From NCBI GenBank assembly GCA_029216955.1, contig JANAVB010010791.1, positions 9,546,221-9,610,220 on the forward strand: a stretch of 64,000 bases of DNA, read 5' to 3'. Below are positions 1 through 10,393 of this stretch, one piece after another. Both the position numbers and the translations under genes were made by a program. Position 1 is the first letter of the stretch; the number at the start of each line of letters is the position of its first letter. The notes beneath the pieces were generated by a model. The model was not told the origin of the DNA. It saw only the letters and a list, made by a program, of their open reading frames with translations, and made no database searches. The DNA is from Iris pallida. Lineage: Eukaryota > Streptophyta > Magnoliopsida > Asparagales > Iridaceae.

Positions 1-171
1 GTGCAGAAGGTGCAAAAGACTGAGGCTTAGTGCTAAAAATACAAAACAGAAGATATAGAGAGAAGTTTTTTTTATTGTCATGTCTACTAAAGTCTAGTAC
101 AGACACGTCAGGACTATACATAAGGGACTAATTCTGTTCTTCTACAAAGGATCTAGTATAGATTCGACCGA
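1..171. other. Unassigned sequence left of LTR T1
   Basis: No coding or structural signal is supported here. If T1 is a solo LTR, this stretch and the sequence from 2664 onward would be the two halves of its target. The five bases before T1 (accga) and after it (acaga) match at four of five positions, which permits but does not prove that. Confidence 0.3.
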
Positions 172-794
172 TGTAAGCCCACTTCCCGATTTTTTTAATT
201 ATTATTTGATTATGAATTACCATTTGGCTATTTGGGGTTATTTTTGGGACCCAGTATTTTATTTAGGTTCTAAAACCTCAAAAACTATTTTCTAAATTTT
301 TTGGATTTTATTGGTATTTTCTGGAATTAGTTTGATAATAAAATATAGGAAAAACCTATTTTCTAGGACTTCTGGAATTTATTGTGCTAGCCTAAGAGCA
401 AATATTGACCCCAAATATTTTTCTAGGGTTCATTATGCTATTTTATATTTTCTAGGAATTTTCTATAATTTTTGGGAGTATTTAAGTATTTATTTATTAA
501 GGTTTATATATTTTTAAAGGCTTCCAATATTTATTATGAGGCTATTTGGAACTAATATGAGGGACAGCATTTTATTTATATTCTAGAAGGTTAAATATAT
601 TTTCTAGAATTTTCTAGAATTTTTTTGGAATTTTTAGAATTTTATTTGAGTTTATTTGGCTCACAAATGATTTTTAAATTATTTTCTGAAATTAAATCAG
701 CATTTACCCAGTCAGCAGACCAATCAGCATCCAGTCACCACCCCCTGGCCCACATGTCGGCGCCAGAATAAGTCAGCACAGCCTCTCTCTCTCC

Positions 795-805
795 TATATA
801 TATAT
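795..805 (+). promoter_or_regulatory. TATA box of LTR T1
   Basis: A tatatatatat run follows a CT-rich stretch. A pyrimidine-poor leader containing 'gagagagagtt' lies just downstream, and a good splice donor (gag|gtaaat) follows at 945. The position is analogous to the TATA boxes of elements C and E. Confidence 0.5.
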
Positions 806-944
806 GTTATTAATTCACGAAAACCTAGAAATTTTAGCGCCTTTTTGAGAGAGAGTTCTAGTAGAGATCTCGACTTCCCGAGGCGATTGTCGTCAACTCC
901 GACGTGATTTTAGCGTATCATTTTTTTATTGGATTCGTCTCGAG

Positions 945-2358
945 GTAAATTTTTTGAATATATAATTTATTTTTGTATATATTATTCCTAAATTTCTGAA
1001 AAATTCGTAGAGTGCTAGTTGTCCAAAATTTGACACGTTTCGGTGTTTTCGAGATTTCGGGAGAACCAGAAATCAAAATCACGATCTGTTTAAAGTTTCG
1101 GAAAGCTAACATAGAGGTATACAACATATATTTTTTTCAAAAATTATTTCATTTATCTAGTATTTTAGTTATTCTGTTGAACTCAGAATTGATCGGTTGA
1201 TCACCGTTTTGGTCACAATTAGCCATAATGGCGATATATTTTGACCAAAGCGTGATTTTGCGGCACGGTTGATTCCAGCGCACTCATGGTGCTAAAATAT
1301 ACCAAGGTGTACTTTTAAAATCTAGAGTTCATGATGTTTGATAAGATAGTTAATGGCATGTCTCGATATGCGTGTCATAGTTTCCAAAAATTGGAAACAT
1401 GACTTTTGATGGCCAAACTTGCATGTTTAGATTATATTTAGATTATTATTAGGTTAAATGATATTTTTAAGTAATTTATTCCAAAATTAATTATTATTAG
1501 ATTAGTAACCCAACTAGCCACTATTTCATGAATTTAGAACTAGAACATTAGAATTGATTTGTGGTTTTCGTATACAGTTCGTGGTGCGATATGTGTTATA
1601 GGTTGACAGCTTCTAGATTGGCAACTCCCTCGTACTCGACTTGTGACTACGATTTGTGCAAGAATTCAGAAAAGTACAGTATTGTATTATGTTTTAGTTC
1701 ATTATAACATTTTCTCTATCGTTTTCTTGTTTGATATCCTATTGAGATATTGCTTGATATTCCTTGGACACGCGATTGTGACACCGTAGTTATTGTATCC
1801 TTCTTAGTGTAACATTGACCGTTATTGATTGTTAGAGAGTCGGGAGCAGAAATACTCGGTAAGTGCGTGAACAAATCCAAATATTTTGATTGTGGATAGC
1901 TAAGTCATACACCCCACGTATGAGTTAGTCGTACCCTATTATTGTGGATAGCCATCGTATGATGTGCCGTATTAGCCTAGCCGTTCACATATTAAAAGGT
2001 ATTTCACACACACATAGTTGTTCCTATTTTTTCTTTTATCTAGCTCTATTTCATATCTTGTTAGTTCATATCTTGTTAGTACATACCTTGCTAGTTACAT
2101 TCTACTAGTTCATATCTTGATAGTTTATACCTTGTTAGTTCATATCTTGTTAGTACATACCTTGCTAGTTACATTCTGCTAGTTTATGTCTTGATAGTTC
2201 ATATCTTGATAGTTTATATCCTGTTAGTTTATCTCTTTCTAGATCTTTATATACCCTTGTCATCATTGTTTTTCGTTGTTCTAACTTATTTTGGACTAAC
2301 AACATTAATTGTAATATGGTTGCACTCTGCTCCTTTCCTGACTGGATTGTTGTTATAG
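945..2358 (+). other. Predicted intron inside the T1 LTR leader
   Basis: Donor cgag|gtaaat at 945. Acceptor gttatag|gtgag ends at 2358, preceded by 'tttcctgactgga', which contains a CTGAC branch-point-like core. Element D has the same 'ttcctgactg' word before its own acceptor (11907). The interval is about 1.4 kb, close to the spacing in C and D. This is inferred from signals only; transcript data would decide it. Confidence 0.4.
2055..2240 (+). repeat. Tandem repeat, about 74-bp unit
   Basis: A unit containing 'catatcttgttagtacat' and 'accttgctagttacattct' occurs twice in tandem, followed by partial copies built on 'tagttcatatcttg'. It lies in the predicted leader intron of T1. Confidence 0.7.
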
Positions 2359-2663
2359 GTGAGGTTGACGTGCCTACTCTTGTGCTATGGACCATACGAG
2401 GGGGAGATAGAGACTTGAAGGCCAAACCATAGAAGACTAGTTAGTTGTGTGGTAGTTTTCTATAATTGTAAAAGCTTATATTCTTTTTCAAATGTAAAAC
2501 TCCTAAATTTTATAAAGTTGATTTAGTTGTTGTGAATGAGCAGTTAGCATTTATGAGCACTTTGTTTATTGCGGGCTAGACAGCGTACTACCGTCGATAC
2601 TGCGGCGTAGGCTGGGCTTGGACACACACTCGTATCCCGAAAAGCGGGTACGGATCATGACAA

Positions 2664-4250
2664 CAGAAGCCTAGAAGGATCTACAAGGAAATAATCTTCA
2701 TTGAAGCGCAACCTTCCTTCTTCTCAACACACGCGCTGGAAGATTGACCTCTATCAAAGCATATCCTGACCTTCTTGTGGGCGCAGCCCCTCAGAAGCAT
2801 ATTAGTGACTCAGTACTTTGAAAAAGTCAGAGCTTTCAAGCCAGAGGCACAGCCATCTGCCGGCGCCAACCTCAGAAATAAAATGGTGGTAGGCCCCCTT
2901 CCTATCTTTTACTTCAGAAGTTAGTGCATTCACTCCAGAGGCGCAGCTACCTGCTTGTGCCAATCTCAGACGCGTAAGGGTGTCATACCCTTCCCTTCAC
3001 AAGTGCCTTCACTCCAGAGGCACAGCTACCTGCCTGCGCCAAAGGGTGTCGTACCCTTCCCTTCACAGCCAAAGCCTCTACTGTTCAGAGGTGCAGCTAC
3101 TTACCTGCGTCCGCATGAGGCGCAGGATGGTGATATGCTCACACCATTTCCATTCCCACGGCGCAGTCATCTGCTGCGGATCAGAAGCTTAAGTCACTTA
3201 TCTACAAGAGACTTGGGAACTCCCACCGCAACCAATGCAAGTCAACATGTCGTTCCAAAAGCACAGTAACCTCGCTAACCTGAAGCACAAGCCTACTTGT
3301 CACCTATAGTACAGTGACTTTGATAGCCCGAAACACAACTTCATAAGTTGCTCTATAAACACAGAAGTCTCGTCGTCATTCGAAGCCAGATCCACTCGTC
3401 GCCTGAAAGCACAGAGGTTCCGTCGTCTCCAGAAGTACGGTCTACTCGTCGCCACAGAAGCGCAGTAGCACTTAGTCCTCACCAAAGGCGCAGAAAGCAT
3501 GGGTCCACCCCAATTAGTTTGTTTAAACTGCCTCTTGCAGAGAAGATTGGGATTAAATCATGATTGATATCATATCAGATTGATTTAAATCTTAGATGAG
3601 GATCAATTAGACTCCAAATCTAAGATGAAATCCAAAGATTTACTCGGCTATATCCGAGCAAGCAAATCGGCACGCGCCACGTGTCACCTCCTTCGGTTAT
3701 GTTTATAATCACCCAAGATCTCGTTTTAGGGGAATCTCGATGTCCGCCACGTGTCAGCGCCGTAAAAGCCCACACCGTGCAATAACGGCAGATTCTTCCA
3801 TATCTCAGGAACCCTAATGCACATCGCATATATGCTCGGTTCTCTATAAATAGAAGGAGTTTTTTTTCCAGCAAAGCATCGAAATCGACCAAGGGAACAT
3901 TGAAAATCGACAATCTTTAAAGGAGCAGCGATCTCCATCCACGAAGAGTCGACCACCCTCATCCATCTATCAACCAAAGAATCAACCAATCAAGCATCTT
4001 CAAGGGATCTTCTCATCTAGATAGCCTCTTGATCGGTGACCCCAGAGTCCCATTAAAAGGTGCCAGAGAGCCAAAGCAAGGTTGATTCATCGTCAGATCG
4101 TCAACGGAGTAAAAGAGCAGCTGCAGTGCTTGATCTCCACCGTCATACTTTTCCAAAAACCTCTTCTCCATGTACTTAAAATATTCTGTTTAGGACTTCC
4201 TTCTTTGTACACAGATACCTTATACATTCAACAAAGCAAAAAAGTTCGTT
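2664..4250 (+). repeat. Tat-like LTR fragment with GCGCAG/GCACAG motif array
   Basis: From about 2690 to 3510 a degenerate ~30-bp motif recurs (for example 'agaggcgcagctacctg', 'agaggcacagctacctg', 'cacagaagcgcag'). It is followed by a stretch containing 'cacgtgtca' words and then a clear TATA box at 3845. This order (short-motif array, cacgtg words, TATA) is the organisation seen in the LTRs of elements A and B on the minus strand, so I read this as U3-R of a related Tat-like LTR on the plus strand. Neither end is defined. The right limit near 4250 is approximate because it merges into an oppositely oriented LTR piece. No coding sequence is supported. Confidence 0.45.
3845..3852 (+). promoter_or_regulatory. 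TATA box of the Tat-like LTR fragment
   Basis: TATAAATA follows 'ggttctc' and precedes 'gaaggag'. It lies downstream of the motif array, where an LTR promoter is expected. A and B have a very similar box on the minus strand (TATAAATAG). Confidence 0.6.
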
Positions 4251-4874
4251 CAACCTTTTATCACGTCGAACACTCTCCAAGTCAGCCCTAATGGCACCCA
4301 TTCCAATTTATGATAGACCTAGGGCTATTAGTGAAACAAAATAACTATTCCTGCTAATTAACTCACTAACTAATTATAGGATTAATTAACTAACAGTTAA
4401 TTGGAAAAATCCAGAATTAGTTAAAATCTACCCTAAGCCCTTCTCTAGAATTGGTAGGCCAAAGCCCACAATCCAAAGCCCAAGGCTTTAGTAGGCTTAA
4501 ATAGAAACGCACTAGTTACAATAAATCTAGCCTATAAATAATAATTAGGATTAACTATCATAAGCATAATTAATAACTAATAATTAAAATAAATCCTAAT
4601 TAATTAGTAATAATCAAAATTAGAATCAAAACATGATTTAATAATTTTAACCAAACATAATTTATTACTAAGATCAATTAAAATGGATTTAATAACCAGG
4701 ATCAACTAAAGTAGAATTTGTAACTAAATCACTAAAATCGAATTAATTATTTAAATATCAGATTTATTACCTAAAACTAAGTTTTGTTAATAAAAGCAAA
4801 ATTATAAAAAAATTAAATAAAAAATTCAGGAAAATTCCAAAATTCATAAAAACGATTTTAGGGAGTTACATTAG
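4250..4874 (-). repeat. C-family LTR fragment (U3), minus strand
   Basis: Read on the minus strand, the piece starts TGTAACTCCCTAAAA at 4874 and proceeds leftward. It matches the U3 of element C (starts 5371 and 51824) in order: an AT-rich block rich in 'taatta', then a block with 'gcctac', 'aaagc', 'ttgggctttggattg' and 'caattctag', then 'gcttag'. No polypurine tract precedes the start on the minus strand, so this looks like the outer start of a 5' LTR rather than the internal side of a 3' LTR. The left end is broken and its exact limit is uncertain. Confidence 0.6.
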
Positions 4875-4929
4875 GTACATTGGGAAGTAATGTACATGAG
4901 TCCACAACATATGGAAGAGAGGCGCATGG

Positions 4930-5370
4930 CTAGCTAGGGCATATAGGTTTCAGCTTGTATAGCTTTCCATCGCTTGCACGCATAACTCGGAGAGCCGCAT
5001 GAACTGGGACTCCTTTATAATGTATAGAATCTGACGAAAAAGAAAGTCTATAGAAGAAAAACTTGGTATCTCCAGTTATGTGTCTAGAGATCTGTATTAT
5101 GACAGGACTCTCGTCTCGATTCACTAAGTGTGAGGCAGAAATTCTAACATTTGAATCTTTGGTATTGTAGTATTTTTCTCTGCCAAAATTCAAATGTTGA
5201 GCATTCTTGTTGCCTAAGCTGGAGTAAGCAATTTTGTCACAGATGTTAGGCTTCTTCTTGGACGCATGATTGGCATGCGCCCTCTTGGTATTCTTTTTCT
5301 TCTGAACAGCACAGGACTTGGTTGACGGCTCACTTGTAGAGCCTTTTTCGGGCGCGTGGTGTAGATCATG
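4930..5370 (-). pseudogene. ORF1 relic of a Tat-like element (partial)
   Basis: The minus strand is open from about 5370 down to a stop at 4930, roughly 146 codons. There is no convincing ATG at the upstream end, which is cut by the start of C's LTR. The first third is lysine- and serine-rich (AVQKKKNTKRAH). Near the C-terminus is VMRASDGKLYKL, whose first ten residues also occur in ORF1 of element B (near 48940), with a one-residue variant in A (near 36370). The reading frame and DNA around that block ('tatagctttccatcg' on the plus strand) also resemble ORF1 of A/B. The rest shows no clear similarity to A/B ORF1. I infer a diverged ORF1 fragment trapped between two LTRs; a degraded host exon is the alternative. 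Confidence 0.4.
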
Positions 5371-6477
5371 TGTAACTCCCTAAACCAATTTTGGTAAATT
5401 TTAAGAGTTTTCCTTAATTTTCTATTTGAATGATACTAGTGTTTTTATATATATAAACTAATTTTATTTAATTAGTTGTTTTAATTAAATAATGTTATGT
5501 TAGTAATTTTGTGATTGTTAATTAGCTCTATTTTAAATTAACCCTGGTTATTAATTATTATTAATTATTTTGATTAATAGTCATTAGCTTACTAATGGGT
5601 TTCTAATTTAGCCTACCAAAGCTTGGGCTTTGGATTGAAGGCTTTGATCAATCAATTCTAGGAAAAGGCTTAGTTCAGTTTTTTATTAATCATGAGCTAG
5701 TTACTGGTAATTAATTGGCTAGTTATTACTTAGTTAATTAGTTACAGGATTAGTTATTGGTTAGTTATTAAACTAAGTAGTTAGTTACAAGTTTGTTACA
5801 GTATTAGTTTTATTTCCCCCAGATCTGATGCTATTTACTAACAGTGCTACTGTCCTTGACTTGGGACACACCCTATTATTTTACTATAAAGATGGCTCTT
5901 TCACTGACACATTATCAGCACAGTTCCCCAAATCTATAGTTCATTTTCTCTGTCACTGCCATATCACTGTTCTCTGCTACTATTCCGGCGAGCACCACCG
6001 TGCGCCACCGCCTCCGACCGCCTTGACCATGCCAGAGTTCGTCATTATTGGATCTGGACTGTAGAGTCCAGATCCATAGATCATTGCCAGAGATCTCGCC
6101 TCCAGGAACCACTCGACTTTGCCGTGACTTCATCGTGGCACCGCCGCGACAACGAAGCTAGGTACATCAAGGCCACCGCTCGCTGAATTAACCTCGTATC
6201 ATTATTAAAGCCGGCCAGCTCCATTCACCGGAGTCATCACTGTGAATGAGATCTCTGACCTCAAGTGATGCGCCATCTCCTCCAGGACCGGGTGCATCTC
6301 TTCGAAGCTAGCACCTCCCAAGCCACGCCAACCTCTCTTCCCTTGGAGACAACATCGTTCCTCACGGACCGAGCTCACCTTGAAGACAACGCCTCCGTCG
6401 AAGCCACTTCTCACTGCACGGGAGTCTGCTTGCCTCGTCGAGCACAGAGTCGCCACCTATCTGAAGAGTTTACCGCC
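5371..6477 (+). repeat. Element C 5' LTR, first part (U3-R)
   Basis: About 510 bp of AT-rich U3 leads to a TATA box at 5885, then a GC-rich leader (5990-6470). It is cut at 6477/6478 by element D. The partner 3' LTR (51824-52904) aligns with it across this whole stretch. Confidence 0.8.
5885..5891 (+). promoter_or_regulatory. TATA box of C 5' LTR
   Basis: TATAAAG follows 'cccaccctatt'-like sequence ending 'ttttac'. The 3' LTR has TATAAAT at 52375-52381 in the same context, so the pair confirms the position. Confidence 0.65.
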
Positions 6478-8042
6478 TGTAACTCCTCTTCCTGGATTTT
6501 TAATATTTTATTTTATTGTGTTTAAAAGGTAATTTTTTCTCGAGATTTTTGAAAGATATTTTTGTGATAATCAAATAAACTAGCTTAAATTAAAGTACTA
6601 AATTCTCTTAATAAAATATTTTACTAAATTTCATTGTTATTGGTTTTGATAGTTTAAAAGATCATAAACACTTTTGGATAATAAAAAGGGGTTCAATTTG
6701 TAAAATATAAGTTACAATATTTTCATGACAAAAAATATTATTTTTAGTTTATAATGATAAATCAATTATATTTTAGAATTAAATTTATATGCTATCAACG
6801 AATACTATCTTTAAATTGTTATAATGATAGCTTATTTGCCTTGAATTTGAAATTCGTATAATGCAAACTGCTAGATAATAGAAAGGATTTTGTTTCGAAA
6901 ATATTCCTAAAAATATCATAAGTCTTTTTAAAACTATTTATTATTATTTTAGATAAGATTTTGTGTAAGAAATATACGATAATTAGTTTGCTAGTATCAA
7001 ATATTAATTATTTTGATAGTTATGTATATAATCCATTATTGGATTAAGGTTATCTTAAGTCAGTTTAAATTATTGGTTAATATCTTGCCAATAATAAATT
7101 TGTTAATTTGGGTTATATACTTTAAATTAACTTTGATAAGATAATTTAGTTTTCAACTTTATTGATTTAATTCGTTTTGATAAATATTAAATATTATTTC
7201 TAAAATATTATGTTGATCTTTGTTTTGAGCGAGATTTAAATTCGTACTATTCAAAACCATTTGATAATACTAAATGACGATTTAAATTACTGACATGATC
7301 AATTATTTGATTTAGATTAAACTAAACTAGTTTTAGAATTTATATTGATTTAAACCAATGGAAGAATTATCTATCCTAATCTTTTTGGACTATTCATCTT
7401 AAACCCTTCTCTAAAACTTCTACATATAATTTCTACGAGTCTCCTCCATCCCTCGACTCTCTCGAGGCAACGCCACCATTACTCCCTCCAGCCGCCTCTG
7501 TCCAGCCATTGCCTCGCCGATGCAGTACCCTTCACCTCTTCCCTGGCACAAGACCAAACCACCCCGATCGCCATCCACCGCCACAAACACCAAGATCACC
7601 ACCAGCATCATCGCCCATCTTCACCATCAACCTGTCTTCGCCATCACCGCCATGACTATCACCAATATCCACATACAGCACACAACCACCACCACCATCA
7701 CGTTAGCCGTGTTCAGACCCGTGTGCCTGTGTTCGTGCCCACAACAATTTCATTCATTCATGTGTCCAGTCTCTCCACCCCGAAACATATCGATACATCC
7801 AGAAATCGAAACCACAAAAACAAAGAATAGCTAGTGCCTTCACCTCCATCGTCTGCCGAGTGCATCGAGCTATGGGTGCTACCGCCACGCCTGTGCCTCT
7901 CGGCCACGATGGGCGTTGACAGTCCGCCGTCGCGGTCGAGACGCGAAGTTGCCAGCAACCGACGCTGGATCCCTCTAGATCCAGACCGCCCACACCATCC
8001 GGCCATCTCCTTCCGAGCCACCTCACTGAGCCCTAGCCGTCA

Positions 8043-8290
8043 CACTACCAAAATATGGCAAAATTGTGACGAATTTAGCGACTCCATGAAAGTACGTCGC
8101 TAATTTTTGGGAATTTAGCGACGTGGCAACTTGACGTCGCTATTCGTCGCTGGTGGCGACTACTAGCGACGAATAGCGACAATAATTTATTAAATGGGAA
8201 TCTACGTTGCAATGTCATCGCTACACGTCACTAATTATTTAAATATAGCGACGTTTAGCGACGTCTCCTCATGACGTCGCTAAAGTTTTT
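8043..8290 (+). mobile_element. CACTA-like transposon terminus with subterminal repeats
   Basis: CACTACCAAAATATGG is followed by about ten copies, in both orientations, of a 'tagcgacg / cgtcgcta' word. That is the subterminal-repeat pattern of CACTA (En/Spm) ends. The same terminus and repeat word occur at 53780. The three bases before it (tca, 8040-8042) would be the target duplication. No transposase sequence is present. Confidence 0.65.
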
Positions 8291-8356
8291 ACTTAGGGCA
8301 CGATGTTTCCTTTTTTCCCTCACTCGAAAATTTCTAAAATTTCTATAAAATTTCAA

Positions 8357-8560
8357 CCCCCCCCCCCCCCCCCCCCACGGCGACCCTCTACCCCCCTAGC
8401 GACTCCCTCCCCTCGACGACCCCTTCCCCCCCCCCCCCCCCCCGGCGACTCCCTTCCCCCCGACGACCCCTACCTCCCCCCCCCCCGTCGAGCTCCTCCT
8501 CCCCCAATCCGAGCTCCTCCAACTCTTCCTCAGGTAAACCCTAACCTAACTCCTCTCCCT
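8357..8560. repeat. Poly-C tracts and CGGCGACCCC-type repeats
   Basis: Two C runs of roughly 20 bases (near 8357 and 8424) are separated by 'cggcgactccct'-like repeats. On the minus strand these are long G runs able to form quadruplex-type structures. Base-count errors are likely here in any assembly. Confidence 0.7.
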
Positions 8561-8579
8561 CCTCCTCCTCCTCTCCCAC

Positions 8580-9010
8580 GGACACACACACACACGGACA
8601 CACACACACAGAGACACACACACACACATGGACACACGGTTAGGGGTGCAACTTGGGCGGGCTAAACCCGAACCCAATCGGATAAACCCGTTAATGGGTT
8701 GGGTTAGGGTTGAAAATACTCGGGTTCGGGCTCGGATTTGGGTTAAAATATTTGAAGTTTAATATACATGTGTGTGTGTGTGTATGTGTGTACATGTGTG
8801 TGTGTGTATGTGTGGCAGCATACAGTGGTGTGTGTGTGGCAGTAAAGCAGTGTGTGTTCTCAGCTTTGTGTGAATGTATGTCTGAGTTCATGTGTGAGTG
8901 AGTGACTCTATGTGTGTGTGTATGGATATCCAAAATTTATGTTTGTATGAGTGGACAGGGTGTTAGCAGTAATGTGTACACGTGTGTGTGTGTGTGTGAA
9001 TAGGAAATCA
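8580..9010. repeat. (CA)n block facing degenerate (GT)n blocks
   Basis: Plus-strand CA-rich sequence (8580-8640) is followed by GT-rich sequence from 8767, with further GT runs to about 9330. Between them, at 8639-8760, is a 'taggggtgcaacttggg' start followed by 'gggttgggtt'-type repeats, as seen at some plant hAT-like ends. No transposase is present. Confidence 0.55.
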
Positions 9011-10332
9011 GTAAGCTAGTTTCAGTCCAGGTTTACCAGTGTGTGTGTAAACAGTACCTAGGTTCTTAGGTCAGTGTGTGCATGAGTGTATAACAGTACA
9101 TAAACATGTGTGTGTGTAAATGTGTTCTCAGTTCATTGGGTACATGTGTATGAGTGTGTGTATAGGAAAATCAGTGCAGCAGTAGGTAGTATAGGTTCTC
9201 AGGTTTTAGTGTAATTGTGTGTAGATATCAGAAAATCAATTTTCAGTCGAGTGCACATGTATTCTCAGGTTAGTGACAGGCTTATGAGTGTAAACATGTG
9301 TGTGACACATGAGAAATCAATGTACACAATCAGTTTACAGGTTAACAATCCAAATGCAATTCAAAAATCCATAAATCCCTATGTATACATGAACCCTAAC
9401 ATGTATATTAAACTCACTATCAGTTTACGGGTTAGATAATATGTTAAGGAAAGGTTTGGTAATAGGATGTGGTTTGTGTTAGAGAGTGAAGAAATTGTGG
9501 AAGATATGTTAGTAAGATTTTATATTAGAAGTTTTATATTAGAGTTAGATGTGGGCTAGAGTGAGCGTGACAGGTTGAGATATCTTGTGATACCAAGATG
9601 GCATCACAAGATAATTAGGATTTACCCTATGAAAGGGTAAAGTTCTAAGATACTTCAAGATATGAAATTAGAGTATCAAGATACTATGGCATGGTATCGA
9701 GATACGAGGGCATGGTATTAGGATACCATGGCATGGTATCGAGCCACCTCACCGAGCCCTAGCCGTCATGATCCGAAACCGAACGCTCTCCGCGCACCTT
9801 CTCGTCGTAGATCTGCCACAAGAAGCGGAGCCGGTGCCGCCGCCTCGACGTCCTCGAAGCCGCTCCTCCGTCGCTACGTCGAAAACCTCACGTACACACC
9901 TCTCTGAAGCCCCGCATTAACCCACCTTGGCCTATCCTCCCGGTCGCCACCGCGGTGGGCCGCTCCCGATGGAATTTTGCCTGCCTCCCCATCTCGGCCA
10001 ATGCCACCTTCGCTTCATTCGACAAGGACCGCCGTACCGCCTGAGCCGGCAATCCCGTCCCTGCAGCCAAGCTGTGCACCACCCGCGCCCAAATGGCTCA
10101 CCCCAGCCCGTCGGCGTCACCCTTCGCCTGCCTCTGGCAAAGCCGTTGTAGAAACCCTTGTGTCGAGCGCCGCCGAGCCGCGTTCCCCCGCGGCCTGGCC
10201 TTTCTCCACCTCCCTTGTGCCGCGCCTGGGACCCCCTCGTTAGTCGTCGGACCGCTCTGCAGCCGCCCTCGACCCTTGGGGCTCCGCCGAGCTCGGTGGA
10301 CATCTTCCCGTCGGCGTCGATCCCTCGAAGAG

Positions 10333-10351
10333 GTGAGCCTTTATGTTCCTC

Positions 10352-10393
<42 letters not shown>

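Larger units (their letters stand above)
172..2663 (+). repeat. LTR T1 (Del/Tekay-like), solo or truncated
   Basis: The unit starts TGTAAGCCC and ends in ATGACA, with TG...CA boundaries. Its last ~90 bases (from about 2572) closely match the last ~90 bases of the LTRs of element D (ending 12191 and 18960): a shared block with 'tgcggcgtaggctgg' followed by 'cgggtacggatc'. This places T1 in the same family group. A TATA box lies at 795-805, giving a U3 of about 0.65 kb and a long R/U5 of about 1.8 kb. No primer-binding site or polypurine tract is recognisable on either side, and imperfect 5-bp flanks (accga/acaga) suggest a solo LTR. It carries no credible coding sequence. The alternative is one LTR of an element whose partner lies outside the window. 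Confidence 0.6.
8014..9768. mobile_element. Composite insertion in D 5' LTR flanked by 29-bp direct repeats
   Basis: The target words at 8014-8042 and 9740-9768 are 29-bp direct copies with one mismatch. The uninterrupted 3' LTR has a single copy near 16513. The insert (8043-9739) begins with CACTACCAAAA, a CACTA-type terminus. No matching inverted terminus is visible at the right end, which instead finishes in degenerate 'catggtatcgagatac' repeats. The long duplication is not the 3-bp footprint of CACTA transposons. Either a CACTA insertion lost its right side and was repaired with duplicated flank, or the whole block arose by repair synthesis. Confidence 0.6.

Noticed and set aside
8303..8665. 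Proline-rich frame over poly-C and CA repeats
   Set aside because: Direct product of microsatellite sequence.
8699..8720. Telomere-like gggttaggg words (also near 19200-19360)
   Set aside because: Only one or two irregular units, inside LTR or hAT-like sequence. No array.
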